Source: Izemoplasma sp964435595 (GTDB lineage Bacteria; Bacillota_I; Bacilli_A; Izemoplasmatales; Izemoplasmataceae). From it: DNA of 64,000 nucleotides. The position numbers and the translations under genes are program-made. The stretch spans positions 14,742 to 78,741 of the forward strand of contig CAYSZV010000005.1 in NCBI GenBank assembly GCA_964435595.1. Direction: 5' to 3'. Below the pieces are notes generated by a model. The model was given only the letters and a program-made list of their open reading frames with translations. It did no database searches and had not been told where the DNA came from. Every line of letters begins with the position of its first letter. Positions within the stretch are counted from its first letter, which is position 1. Below, piece by piece: positions 53,411 to 62,554 of this stretch.

Positions 53411-55585
53411 ATGTCAGAGAAGAAGACATTCAGAATGGATTTCGACGGAAGAGAATTGGTAGTCGAAACCGGTGAAATGGCCAAACAAGCAGCTGGTGCA
53501 GCGTTAGTTCGTTACAATGATACAGCCGTATTAAGTGTTTGTGCAGTAGGAAAAGAGCCTACAAGTGCGGGATTCTTCCCGTTAATGGTGTTGTATACAG
53601 AAAAAATGTATGCTGCAGGTAAAATCCCAGGTGGATTTTTAAAAAGAGAAGGAAGACCAAGTGATAATGAAACATTAACTTCTAGATTAATCGACAGACC
53701 TATCAGACCGTTATTCCCAAAAGGATTCAAATACGACTTACAAGTAATTAATACAGTTATGAGTGCAAATACTGATTTCACTCCTGAAATGACTGCTATG
53801 ATTGGTAGTAGCCTTGCATTAGGATTAAGTGATATTCCATTTATGGGACCAATCGCTGGTGTTAATGTTGGACGTGTAGATGGTAAATTAATCGTGAACC
53901 CTACACAAGCTCAGCAAGAAGTAAGTGACATTGAATTGAGTGTTGCTGGAACAAAAGATGCAATCAACATGGTTGAATCACATGCAAAAATCGTATCTGA
54001 AGCAGATATGTTAGAAGCAATCTTATTTGGACATGAATGGATTAAGAAAATTTGTGTATTCCAAGAAGAAATTATTGCTGCAGCTGGTAAAGAGAAAAAA
54101 GAATATGTACTTAAAGTAGTTGCTGATGATATCCAAGCTGAAGTTGCAAAATTAGTAAAAGATGAATTGGTTAAAGCGGTAAGTATTGAAGAAAAATTGG
54201 CACGTGGAGTTGCAATTGATGACATCACGAAAAAAGCAGTTGAAACATTTGAAGAAAACAACGCTGGAATGGATAAAGATGATTTAAGATCATTGTTAAA
54301 TGATGTATCTAGTGTATGTTCAAGTATTGTACAATCTGAAATGAGACGTGCAATTAGTGAAGATAAAGTACGCCCTGATGGTCGTAACTTATCTGAATTA
54401 AGAGATTTAGAATCACAAGTTGATTTATTCGAACTAACTCACGGTAGTGCAATGTTCACACGTGGACAAACGCAAGCACTTGCTTTAACAACTTTAGGTA
54501 GTTTAAGTGAACACAAAAAAATAGATGGTATGGATGATTTAGAAAAGAAAACATTCATGTTACATTATAACTTCCCTCAATATTCTGTTGGTGAAACAGG
54601 ACGTTATGGTGGAGCTGGACGTAGAGAAATTGGTCACGGTATGTTAGGTGAAAGAGCACTTCGTCAAGTAATGCCTACTGAAGAAGAATTTCCATATACT
54701 GTTCGCGTTGTTTCTGAGGTACTAGAATCAAACGGATCAAGTTCACAAGCAACAATCTGTGCTGGTAGTATGAGTTTAATGGCAGCTGGTGTACCAATCA
54801 AAGCTCCTGTAGCTGGGATTGCAATGGGACTTATCAAAGAAGGAGACTTCTACAGTATCTTAACGGATATTCAAGGGATGGAAGATCATTACGGAGATAT
54901 GGACTTTAAAGTTGCTGGTACAAAAGATGGTATTACTGCACTTCAAATGGATATTAAAATTGATGGATTATCAAAAGAAATCTTAGAAGAAGCATTAGAA
55001 CAAGCAAGAATTGCTAGATTGCAAATCTTAGATAACATGAATGCTGTTATTGCTGAAGCTAGACCTGAAGTGTCAAAACATGCTCCAAAAGTTGTCTTAA
55101 TGACAATTGATCCAGATAAAATCAGAGACGTTATCGGACCTGGTGGAAAAATGATTACACAAATTATTGAAAAATCAAATGATGTTAAAATCGATATCGA
55201 ACAAGATGGTCGTGTTACAATTATGCATACCAACTCAGAAGATATAAAAATTGCAATCAAATTGATTGAAGACATTATCAGAACTGCAAAAGTCGGAGAA
55301 GTATATTCAGGTAAAGTAGTACGTGTTGAAAAATTCGGATGCTTTGTTGAATTATGGAAAGGTACTGATGGATTGTGTCATATTTCTAAGTTAGCTCATG
55401 AACGTGTTAACAAAGTAGAAGATGTATGTAATATCGGAGATATCATTACTGTTAAAGTAATTGGTATTGATGATCGTGGTAGAATTGATTTATCTAGAAA
55501 AGATACATTACCTAAGCCACCAAGACCTGAAAGAAAACCTGCTCCAAAAACAGATACTCCTAAAAAGGACAATGAAACGAAATAA
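53411..55585 (+). CDS. pnp: Polyribonucleotide nucleotidyltransferase (PNPase)
   Basis: 3'-5' phosphorolytic exoribonuclease. Two RNase PH-like domains (LIDRPIRPLFPKGF; RREIGHGMLGERAL), a KH domain with IGPGGKMITQI near residue 577 and a C-terminal S1 domain (GEVYSGKVVRVEKFGCFVEL). 724 aa from ATG 53411, AAGAGGA upstream; upstream in-frame codons from 53375 are A-rich and not conserved. The last 14 bases overlap the BFD-like gene. Confidence 0.96.
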   Translation: MSEKKTFRMDFDGRELVVETGEMAKQAAGAALVRYNDTAVLSVCAVGKEPTSAGFFPLMVLYTEKMYAAGKIPGGFLKREGRPSDNETLTSRLIDRPIRPLFPKGFKYDLQVINTVMSANTDFTPEMTAMIGSSLALGLSDIPFMGPIAGVNVGRVDGKLIVNPTQAQQEVSDIELSVAGTKDAINMVESHAKIVSEADMLEAILFGHEWIKKICVFQEEIIAAAGKEKKEYVLKVVADDIQAEVAKLVKDELVKAVSIEEKLARGVAIDDITKKAVETFEENNAGMDKDDLRSLLNDVSSVCSSIVQSEMRRAISEDKVRPDGRNLSELRDLESQVDLFELTHGSAMFTRGQTQALALTTLGSLSEHKKIDGMDDLEKKTFMLHYNFPQYSVGETGRYGGAGRREIGHGMLGERALRQVMPTEEEFPYTVRVVSEVLESNGSSSQATICAGSMSLMAAGVPIKAPVAGIAMGLIKEGDFYSILTDIQGMEDHYGDMDFKVAGTKDGITALQMDIKIDGLSKEILEEALEQARIARLQILDNMNAVIAEARPEVSKHAPKVVLMTIDPDKIRDVIGPGGKMITQIIEKSNDVKIDIEQDGRVTIMHTNSEDIKIAIKLIEDIIRTAKVGEVYSGKVVRVEKFGCFVELWKGTDGLCHISKLAHERVNKVEDVCNIGDIITVKVIGIDDRGRIDLSRKDTLPKPPRPERKPAPKTDTPKKDNETK

Positions 55586-55760
55586 AAAAAATCCTTTTGT
55601 TTGTTATTGTATGGAAGTAAAATACAAAACAATCTTAAAGGCAATTGCTAAAGGTGCTAAGACTCCTGAAGAAATTACCGATATGACAAAAGCTGGAATA
55701 TCTTGCGGTATGTGTATTGAAACAATAGAAGAAATATTAGAAAAAGAATTATCTAAATAG
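55572..55760 (+). CDS. BFD-like [2Fe-2S]-binding small protein
   Basis: 62 aa. Cysteines are spaced as in bacterioferritin-associated ferredoxin-like domains: CYC near residues 11-13 and CGMC near 45-48, with KAIAKGAKTPEEITDMTKAG between. It probably binds a [2Fe-2S] cluster; the partner is unknown. It starts within the end of pnp and its stop codon lies in the first helix of rnpB. A ferritin gene is present 13 kb away, not adjacent. Confidence 0.82.
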   Translation: MKRNKKNPFVCYCMEVKYKTILKAIAKGAKTPEEITDMTKAGISCGMCIETIEEILEKELSK

Positions 55761-56091
55761 CCGGGTAACCGAGCGGAAACGTTAGGAAAGTCCATGCTAG
55801 CACAAGCTGTGATGCTTGTAGTGATTGTGATAGAGGAAACAATAACTCTATGCGCCAGAAATGGTGACGGCTGAGAACGCACCCGTTAGGGTGTTAGTAT
55901 CTTTAAAAGTGCCACAGAGACGAGCTTTTGTGGAAACACAGAAGGTGGAACGGGTAAACCCCTCAAGCTAGAAACCCAAAATTGGTAGGGGCACTTGAAG
56001 TAAGGAACCGAACTTAACTTCGAGCTATCATTGATAGAGATAAATGGTTACCGCCTAGAAATAGGTACAGAACATGGCTTACAAGCTATTT
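55755..56091 (+). ncRNA. rnpB: RNase P RNA
   Basis: Catalytic RNA that trims tRNA 5' leaders. Conserved blocks: AGGAAAGTCC near 55788, GCCACAGAGACGA near 55912, GGTGGAACGGGTAAACCCC near 55945, and ACAGAACATGGCTTACA near 56067. Ends set by the P1 pairing AAATAGC (55755) / GCTATTT (56085). The 5' end overlaps the TAG of the BFD-like gene. No promoter is visible immediately upstream, so it may be processed from the pnp transcript (inference). Confidence 0.95.
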
Positions 56092-56099
56092 AGTAAATA

Positions 56100-56128
56100 A
56101 AAAGACACGAAATCTTCGTGTCTTTTTT
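56100..56128. terminator. Bidirectional terminator after rnpB
   Basis: AAGACACGAA / TTCGTGTCTT stem with A- and T-tracts; also serves the convergent membrane gene. Confidence 0.88.
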
Positions 56129-56459
56129 AATTTACAACATTGTCATAATTGATTGAATTATTTGATTGCCCCATTTTAATTCGGAAATATCGATCATTTT
56201 CAATTGCTAAGAATTGAATAAAATGAACCACCATATAATATCCTAATACAACTCCTACAAAAGTCATTGCCAAGAATCCAGTTAAGAAATTCACTTCACC
56301 AAACACTGTACCTGCACCAATTGATACAACCAAATAGAATATAAACAACCCAGTTATTATGGATCTCAAATGTTTTAAATAACGATTTTCCCAAATTGTA
56401 AGAAATTTATAATCATCAAGACGTTTTAGTCTCCACATAAAGAAGAAATAAATGTTCAT
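56127..56459 (-). CDS. Small membrane protein of unknown function
   Basis: 110 aa on the reverse strand. Basic N-terminus (WRLKRLDDYKFL), two hydrophobic helices (about 33-55 and 58-83), polar C-terminus. No family recognised. GAGGTGAG precedes the ATG; an extended -10 (TGATATAAT) lies at 56478-56486. Confidence 0.7.
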   Translation of the reverse strand: MNIYFFFMWRLKRLDDYKFLTIWENRYLKHLRSIITGLFIFYLVVSIGAGTVFGEVNFLTGFLAMTFVGVVLGYYMVVHFIQFLAIENDRYFRIKMGQSNNSINYDNVVN

Positions 56460-56477
56460 GTTCTCACCTCGAAAATT

Positions 56478-56486
56478 ATTATATCA
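56478..56486 (-). promoter_or_regulatory. Extended -10 promoter of the reverse membrane gene
   Basis: Reverse strand TGATATAAT 19 bases upstream of the ATG at 56459. Confidence 0.6.
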
Positions 56487-56532
56487 TATAGATGTGAAAT
56501 TATTATGACTTATTTGTCTACTGTCACAAATG

Positions 56533-56541
56533 TGTTATAAT
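56533..56541 (+). promoter_or_regulatory. Extended -10 promoter of yaaA
   Basis: TGTTATAAT 17 bases before the yaaA ATG. Confidence 0.65.
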
Positions 56542-56558
56542 ATCAAAGGGTGAGAAAC

Positions 56559-57257
56559 ATGAAAATAATACTATCTCCAAGCAAAACACAAAAGCCACAT
56601 ACAAATACGTTTTATACTTCAAAAGACATTTTGTTTCCGACAGAACACAAAAAAGTGCTGGCAGCCTTACGAAAACTAACTAAGTCTGACATTCAAAATA
56701 AAATGAAACTAAGCAAAGACTTGCTGGAACAAACATATTCGAATATTAAAAACTATAATATATTAGACCAATTTCAAGCATTTGATGCCTTTACTGGTCT
56801 TGTGTTTTTCAATATGGACCGTAACTCTTATCAAAAAGAAGAACATCAATACATCGAGCAAAACGTCCGAATCCTTGATGCATTTTATGGAGTATTGGAA
56901 CCTGGAACTTTGATAAAGCCTTACCGGTTGGATATGAAAATGCCAATTGGATTAAATCTGTATCATCATTGGAATGTTTCTCCATATTTTAAAGATGAAG
57001 TAATCATCAATCTTGCAAGTAATGAGTTTAGTAAAATGTTACCGGCAGAACACATGATAACAGTCTCTTTCTTACAAAACAAAGATGGTAGGTTTGTCAA
57101 TCAAGCAACCTATTCTAAAATGGCAAGAGGGAAATTTGCTGATTTCATGATTAAGAATAAGATTACGCAAATAGATGATTTGTTCTCATTTCAAGTAGAT
57201 GGCTATACTTATAATCAAGAATTGAGTACGAATACAATTATAGTCTTTACGAGATAA
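56559..57257 (+). CDS. yaaA: Peroxide stress protein YaaA (UPF0246)
   Basis: DUF328/UPF0246 protein that in E. coli limits free iron under H2O2 stress and binds DNA. N-terminal ILSPSKTQ is the family signature; also FTGLVFFNMD, LDAFYGVLEPGTLIKPYRLD and FLQNKDGRF. 232 aa. ATG 56559 has AAAGGGTGA upstream. Monocistronic. Confidence 0.92.
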   Translation: MKIILSPSKTQKPHTNTFYTSKDILFPTEHKKVLAALRKLTKSDIQNKMKLSKDLLEQTYSNIKNYNILDQFQAFDAFTGLVFFNMDRNSYQKEEHQYIEQNVRILDAFYGVLEPGTLIKPYRLDMKMPIGLNLYHHWNVSPYFKDEVIINLASNEFSKMLPAEHMITVSFLQNKDGRFVNQATYSKMARGKFADFMIKNKITQIDDLFSFQVDGYTYNQELSTNTIIVFTR

Positions 57258-57258
57258 T

Positions 57259-57278
57259 AGCCAAATATGGCTTTTTTT
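57259..57278 (+). terminator. Terminator after yaaA
   Basis: AGCCA / TGGCT stem with AATA loop and six or more T. Confidence 0.8.
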
Positions 57279-57336
57279 CTTGATTTTCATACAATAGTAA
57301 TGTACAATAGATTAGCGAAATATAGGAGGTGATTTT

Positions 57337-59169
57337 ATGAGTAAAAAGTTAGATATTGAAGCAATCAAAAGAAGACAAAAGCAAATCCGTAATTTTAGTA
57401 TTATTGCTCATATAGATCACGGAAAATCAACATTAGCTGATCGTATATTGGAATTTACAAAAACGATTAGTACACGTGATATGAAAGCACAATTATTAGA
57501 TAGTATGGACTTAGAACGTGAACGTGGAATCACAATTAAGTTAAATGCAGTTGAAGTAGCATATGATGCAAAAGATGGGCAAACATATATCTTTCATCTA
57601 ATTGATACTCCAGGTCATGTTGACTTTACATATGAAGTATCAAGAAGTTTGGCAGCTTGTGAAGGTGCTATTTTAGTGGTAGACGCAGCGCAAGGAATTG
57701 AAGCACAAACATTAGCTAATGTCTATTTGGCATTAGATAACGATCTTGAAATCTTACCGTTAATCAATAAAATTGATTTACCGAGTGCTGATCCTGAAAA
57801 AGTGAAACATGAAATCGAAGATGTAATTGGTCTTGATGCAAGTGAAGCCGTTCTTGCCAGTGCAAAATCAGGAATTGGTATTGAAGAAATTCTAGAACAA
57901 ATCGTAGAACGTATCCCTGCTCCTGAAGGAGATCCAACCGCTCCATTAAAAGCGTTAATCTTTGACAGTTACTTTGATGCATACCGAGGGATTATTCCTT
58001 CAATTAGAATTGTAGAAGGTACTGTGCAAAAGGGTGACATAATTGAAATGATGGCAACCGGCGCAAAATATGAAGTGATAGAAGTGGGTGTTACTACACC
58101 AATTGAATTAAAAAGAGAATACTTAGGTCCTGGTGATGTAGGGTTCTTATCTGCATCAATTAAAACGGTAGAAGACGTTCGCGTTGGTGATACGATAACA
58201 AAAGTGAGCAACAGAGCAAAAGATCCATTACCTGGATATAGAGTAATGAATCCAATGGTTTTCTGTGGAATGTATCCAATTGACACAGGAGATTACAATG
58301 ATTTAAAAGATGCATTATCTAAGTTGAAACTAAATGATGCATCACTAATATATGAACCAGAAACGTCACAAGCATTGGGATTTGGATTCCGTGTCGGATT
58401 CTTAGGACTTCTTCATATGGAAATTATCCAAGAACGAATTAATAGAGAATTTGATATTCCTTTAATCGCAACTAGCCCAAGTGTTATATACAATGTTTAT
58501 CTTACTGATGGATCGATGATTCGAATTGATAATCCTTGTGATTTGCCACCTGTACAACGCATAGAACGAATTGAAGAACCATATGTTACAGCTACAATTA
58601 TGACTCCTGAAGAATATGTTGGGGTAATCATGGAACTTTGTCAAAACAAGCGTGGTATCTTTGGTAATATGTCATATTTAAATGAAAGTCGTGTTCAAAT
58701 TGTATATGAATTACCTTTACTTGAAATCGTATATGATTTCTTTGATCGACTAAAATCTGGAACAAAGGGATATGCATCATTTGACTATGAGTTAAGTGAA
58801 TATAAAACAAGTAAACTTGCTAAAATGGATATCTTATTAAATGGAGAAATTGTTGATGCATTAAGTACGATTGTTTTCCAAGAATTCGCTTTTCGTAGAG
58901 GAAAAGCAATGACAGAAAAACTTAAAGAAATTATTCCAAGACATATGTTCGAAGTACCAATACAAGCTGCAATTAACAGTAAAGTTATCGCTAGAAGTAC
59001 AATTCGTGCGATGCGTAAAAATGTACTTGCTAAATGTTATGGTGGAGATGTATCAAGAAAGAAAAAACTATTAGAGAAACAGAAAAAAGGGAAGAAAAGA
59101 ATGAAACAAGTTGGAAATGTTGAAATCCCACAAGAAGCATTCTTATCGGTATTAAAATTAGATGATTAG
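57337..59169 (+). CDS. lepA: Elongation factor 4 (LepA)
   Basis: Ribosome-associated GTPase that helps under stress and in initiation. G1 AHIDHGKST, G2 ERERGITIK, G3 DTPGHVD, G4 NKIDLPSAD. The LepA-specific C-terminal domain has AKCYGGDVSRKKKLLEKQKK. 610 aa. AGGAGGTGA precedes the ATG. Confidence 0.97.
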   Translation: MSKKLDIEAIKRRQKQIRNFSIIAHIDHGKSTLADRILEFTKTISTRDMKAQLLDSMDLERERGITIKLNAVEVAYDAKDGQTYIFHLIDTPGHVDFTYEVSRSLAACEGAILVVDAAQGIEAQTLANVYLALDNDLEILPLINKIDLPSADPEKVKHEIEDVIGLDASEAVLASAKSGIGIEEILEQIVERIPAPEGDPTAPLKALIFDSYFDAYRGIIPSIRIVEGTVQKGDIIEMMATGAKYEVIEVGVTTPIELKREYLGPGDVGFLSASIKTVEDVRVGDTITKVSNRAKDPLPGYRVMNPMVFCGMYPIDTGDYNDLKDALSKLKLNDASLIYEPETSQALGFGFRVGFLGLLHMEIIQERINREFDIPLIATSPSVIYNVYLTDGSMIRIDNPCDLPPVQRIERIEEPYVTATIMTPEEYVGVIMELCQNKRGIFGNMSYLNESRVQIVYELPLLEIVYDFFDRLKSGTKGYASFDYELSEYKTSKLAKMDILLNGEIVDALSTIVFQEFAFRRGKAMTEKLKEIIPRHMFEVPIQAAINSKVIARSTIRAMRKNVLAKCYGGDVSRKKKLLEKQKKGKKRMKQVGNVEIPQEAFLSVLKLDD

Positions 59170-59191
59170 AGTCCAATAATTGGACTCTTTT
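59168..59191 (+). terminator. Terminator after lepA
   Basis: AGAGTCCAA / TTGGACTCT stem with a three-base loop; starts at the lepA stop codon. Confidence 0.85.
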
Positions 59192-59195
59192 ATTA

Positions 59196-59223
59196 TTGTT
59201 TTACAGTGATTTTATGATACAAT
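59196..59223 (+). promoter_or_regulatory. Promoter of hemW-xerD
   Basis: TTGTTT (59196-59201), 16-base spacer, TACAAT (59218-59223) with TG extension. Confidence 0.6.
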
Positions 59224-59242
59224 ATGATGGAGGAGTGATATT

Positions 59243-60361
59243 ATGTTAACTTCCCTATATGTGCACATACCATTTTGTAAACAGATATGTACTTATTGTG
59301 ATTTCCATAAGGAAATGGCAACTTTTTCCAAGCAAGGTAAATACATCGATGCACTCATCAAAGAAATTGAATTATATCATGATCAATTTCGTCACATTAA
59401 AACAATATTTATTGGTGGTGGAACACCATCTTCAATATCTTATGAACTACAGGAAATGCTACTACAAAAACTATCTGAAGTGATTGATATGAATCAGGTC
59501 ATAGAATATTCTATCGAAAGCAATCCAAACGATATAACAAAAGAACTTGTATTGTTATGGAAACAATACGGAATCAATCGAGTAAGTGTTGGGGTACAAA
59601 CCTTTGATGATTCTCAACTTGAATTTTTGAATCGTTCTCATCGAACCAGTCATATACATCATGCTATCAATATCATTAAAACAAATGGGATATCAAATAT
59701 AAGTATTGATTTGATATTCAGTTTAATTAATCAAACAATTGAAGATGTTAAATATGATTTGGATGAGTTTTTAACACTCAACATTGATCATTTGTCTTAT
59801 TATAGTTTGATTTTAGAAGAGAAAACAAAATTAATGTATCTGTATGATAAGAACATGGTAGAACTCAATAGTGAGGATCTTGAATCAGAAATGTATCATC
59901 TCATTATTGACACCCTTGCAGCAAATGGATACAAACAATATGAGATCAGTAATTTTACAAGAAATAACAAAGAGAGTCTTCACAACAAGACCTATTGGAC
60001 CAACAAAGAGTATTTGGGAATAGGGAGTGGAGCTCATTCATTGGTTCAAAACGAACGATTTTTTAACATTGCCAACGTTACCAAATATACAAACAAAATA
60101 AATAATTCGGAAGAGTATAGAACTTCATATGAAAGAGATGAATTCTATGAAGAATGTATTATGGGACTCAGACTTCTTGACGGGATTGATATTGAAGTCA
60201 TTGATTCCAAATATGGAATCAATTTATTAGAACAAATCCCTACTTTAAAAGAATACATAGAAGAAGGATACCTTGAAATCAACAATAAGAGACTTAGGTT
60301 TACACGTAAAGGTCTTATGATAGGGAACGTGATATTCGGTCTATTTATGGAGGGAAGCTGA
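59243..60361 (+). CDS. hemW: HemW-like radical SAM protein
   Basis: Haem chaperone of the coproporphyrinogen-oxidase-like radical SAM family. Cluster motif Cys12-x3-Cys16-x2-Cys19 (PFCKQICTYCDF), GGGTPSS, GVQTFDDSQLEFLNRSH, and HNKTYWTNKEYLGIGSGAHS. 372 aa. It lacks features needed for true HemN activity to be assumed. ATG 59243 has GGAGGAGTG upstream. Ends TGATG into xerD. Confidence 0.92.
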   Translation: MLTSLYVHIPFCKQICTYCDFHKEMATFSKQGKYIDALIKEIELYHDQFRHIKTIFIGGGTPSSISYELQEMLLQKLSEVIDMNQVIEYSIESNPNDITKELVLLWKQYGINRVSVGVQTFDDSQLEFLNRSHRTSHIHHAINIIKTNGISNISIDLIFSLINQTIEDVKYDLDEFLTLNIDHLSYYSLILEEKTKLMYLYDKNMVELNSEDLESEMYHLIIDTLAANGYKQYEISNFTRNNKESLHNKTYWTNKEYLGIGSGAHSLVQNERFFNIANVTKYTNKINNSEEYRTSYERDEFYEECIMGLRLLDGIDIEVIDSKYGINLLEQIPTLKEYIEEGYLEINNKRLRFTRKGLMIGNVIFGLFMEGS

Positions 60362-61269
60362 TGTTAAAGAGATTATTAAAGGAATATGAGTATTATTTGA
60401 GGATAACGAAACGATCTGCCAAAAATACTATCCTAAGTTATAATATAGACTTATCTGAATATATTGAGTTTATTGAAAAGAACTATGGGTTTAGAGATCC
60501 CAATCAAATAGAAAAACAACACATAAGAAATTTTATGGCTCGATTGAAAAGGAAAAACAATACAGCATCGAGTGTTTCTAGAAAATTAAGTGCAATCCGA
60601 AGCTTTCATAAATTCTTATTGATTGAAAAACTAGTGGATGAAAATGTCAGTTTGGGAATTAGCTTACCAAAACAAGCAAAGAAACTTCCAGTTGTATTAA
60701 GTATTGAAGAAGTAGAACAACTTATCGATGCAACCAATGGAGTTAAACCTTTAGATTTGAGAAATCGTGCTATGCTTGAGTTATTATATGGGAGTGGTCT
60801 AAGAGTCACTGAACTACTTGATTTAAGACTTAGTGACTTACATGTTAATATGGGCTTTATTGATGTAATTGGAAAAGGAAACAAAGAAAGAATTGTTCCA
60901 ATCGGAGAAGAAGCAGCTTTTGCCATTACCGAATATATTACAAAAGCAAGAACCCATTTAAAGAAAATACCTGGGGATATCTTGTTTGTTAATAGTAGAG
61001 GATCAGAAATATCTCGAGTTGGATTTTATAAGACACTTAAAAAACTTGCAAAACAGGCAGGAATTGAGAAAGAGATTAGTCCCCATACATTAAGACATAG
61101 TTTTGCTTCTCACTTATTAGAAAATGGTGTGGATTTGAGAATGGTTCAAGAATTATTAGGGCATGAAGACATTTCAACAACACAAATCTATACTCACATC
61201 TCTAGAAAACAACTCAAAGCTGTATATGAACAGTATCATCCAAGAAGTAAAAAGGAAGAAATAGAATAA
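60361..61269 (+). CDS. xerD: Site-specific tyrosine recombinase XerD
   Basis: Resolves chromosome dimers at dif. All catalytic residues are present: Arg148 (GSGLRVTEL), Lys172, His242 and Arg245 (PHTLRHSFASH), His268 (LLGHED), Tyr277 (IYTHIS). N-terminal SAM-like core-binding domain 1-95. 302 aa. XerC and XerD are hard to separate; xerD-deoB order as in B. subtilis (ripX-drm) favours XerD. Housekeeping, not evidence for a mobile element. Confidence 0.9.
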   Translation: MLKRLLKEYEYYLRITKRSAKNTILSYNIDLSEYIEFIEKNYGFRDPNQIEKQHIRNFMARLKRKNNTASSVSRKLSAIRSFHKFLLIEKLVDENVSLGISLPKQAKKLPVVLSIEEVEQLIDATNGVKPLDLRNRAMLELLYGSGLRVTELLDLRLSDLHVNMGFIDVIGKGNKERIVPIGEEAAFAITEYITKARTHLKKIPGDILFVNSRGSEISRVGFYKTLKKLAKQAGIEKEISPHTLRHSFASHLLENGVDLRMVQELLGHEDISTTQIYTHISRKQLKAVYEQYHPRSKKEEIE

Positions 61270-61298
61270 GCAATTTAAAAGAATCATGGATATATTTA

Positions 61299-61339
61299 TG
61301 GTATAATAGTATTGAAATTATATTAAAAAATGGTATGAT
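61299..61339 (+). promoter_or_regulatory. Tandem promoters of deoB
   Basis: Distal extended -10 TGGTATAAT (61299-61307). Proximal TTGAAA (61312-61317), 16-base spacer, TATGAT (61334-61339) with TG extension. Confidence 0.6.
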
Positions 61340-61346
61340 TAAATGA

Positions 61347-61362
61347 TTGATATTGATATCAA
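61347..61362 (+). promoter_or_regulatory. Inverted repeat at the deoB start site
   Basis: TTGATA-TTGA-TATCAA, six-base arms, lying over the predicted start of the proximal promoter; could be an operator for nucleoside-responsive control (inference). Confidence 0.4.
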
Positions 61363-61378
61363 GTAAAGGAGAATTTAT

Positions 61379-62554
61379 ATGTATAAAAGAGTATTTTTAA
61401 TTGTTATAGATAGTGTTGGATGCGGAGAACTACCTGATGCACATTTGTTTGGAGATGTTGGAGCAAACACCATCAAACATATCGCAGATGTAGCTGGTCC
61501 AATCCACTTACCAAATATGGAGCAATTGGGATATGGACATCTCACAGAAATTTCTGGGGTAAAGCCTTTGGATAAAACCATTGGTAACTACAGCAAAATG
61601 GCGGAGATATCTAATGGAAAAGATACCATGACAGGTCATTGGGAAATTATGGGATTGAAAATATCTGATCCATTCATTACCTTTACTGATACTGGATTTC
61701 CTCAAGCATTGATTGATGAATTCGTCGAAAGAACGGGACGAAATATCGTGGGAAATAAAGCCGCTTCAGGAACTGAAATCATTGAAGAATACGGGGAGCA
61801 TCAAATCAAAACAGGAGACTGGATTGTTTACACAAGCGCAGATAGTGTTATTCAAATCGCTGCCAATGAAGATTACATTCCACTTGAAGAACTTTATAAA
61901 GCATGCGAAATTGCTCGCGAACTAACACTAAGAGATGAATGGAAATTAGGACGCGTAATCGCAAGACCATTTGTCGGACATAAAAAAGGCGAGTTTTCAC
62001 GCACTTCAAACCGTCACGATTATGCATTAAAACCATTTGGGAAAACAACTTTAAACTATTTAAAAGAAGCAGGATATGCAGTTGTGTCTTTCGGGAAAAT
62101 AAATGATATTTATGATACCGAAGGAATCACAGAATATTATAAACAAAAATCTAACAAAGATGGTATGGAGCAATATATCAAATATACAGACAAAGACTTT
62201 AATGGTCTTGCATATATAAATCTTGTTGATTTCGATGCCTTATATGGACATAGAAGAAACCCACACGGATATAAAGATTCATTAGAGGAATTTGATATTC
62301 AATTGGGAGAATTAATAGCAAAAATGAACGATGATGATTTGATTATGATTACAGCAGATCACGGAAACGATCCGACTGCACCAGGGACCGATCATACAAG
62401 AGAATATGTCCCACTATTGGTTTATGCAAATAAATTACAAGGTGGACCAATGACTGTTCGTGAATCATTTGCAGATATTGGTGCAACCATCTCTGAAATA
62501 TTCAATGTAAAACAAACGGAATACGGGAAAAGTTTCCTAAAAGAAATTAAGTAA
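61379..62554 (+). CDS. deoB: Phosphopentomutase
   Basis: Interconverts (deoxy)ribose 1- and 5-phosphate in nucleoside breakdown. Alkaline-phosphatase fold metal ligands: DSVGCGELPDA, the phosphorylated Thr in KDTMTGHWE, TADHGNDPT and DHTREYVPLL. 391 aa. AAAGGAGAA upstream of ATG 61379. It handles pentose phosphates from cdd-, apt- and psuG-linked salvage. TAATG overlap with the MATE gene. Confidence 0.95.
   Translation: MYKRVFLIVIDSVGCGELPDAHLFGDVGANTIKHIADVAGPIHLPNMEQLGYGHLTEISGVKPLDKTIGNYSKMAEISNGKDTMTGHWEIMGLKISDPFITFTDTGFPQALIDEFVERTGRNIVGNKAASGTEIIEEYGEHQIKTGDWIVYTSADSVIQIAANEDYIPLEELYKACEIARELTLRDEWKLGRVIARPFVGHKKGEFSRTSNRHDYALKPFGKTTLNYLKEAGYAVVSFGKINDIYDTEGITEYYKQKSNKDGMEQYIKYTDKDFNGLAYINLVDFDALYGHRRNPHGYKDSLEEFDIQLGELIAKMNDDDLIMITADHGNDPTAPGTDHTREYVPLLVYANKLQGGPMTVRESFADIGATISEIFNVKQTEYGKSFLKEIK

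Noticed and set aside
60361..61269. Tyrosine recombinase as sign of an integrated element
   Set aside because: Housekeeping XerD in its usual place before deoB; no att repeats or phage genes around it.
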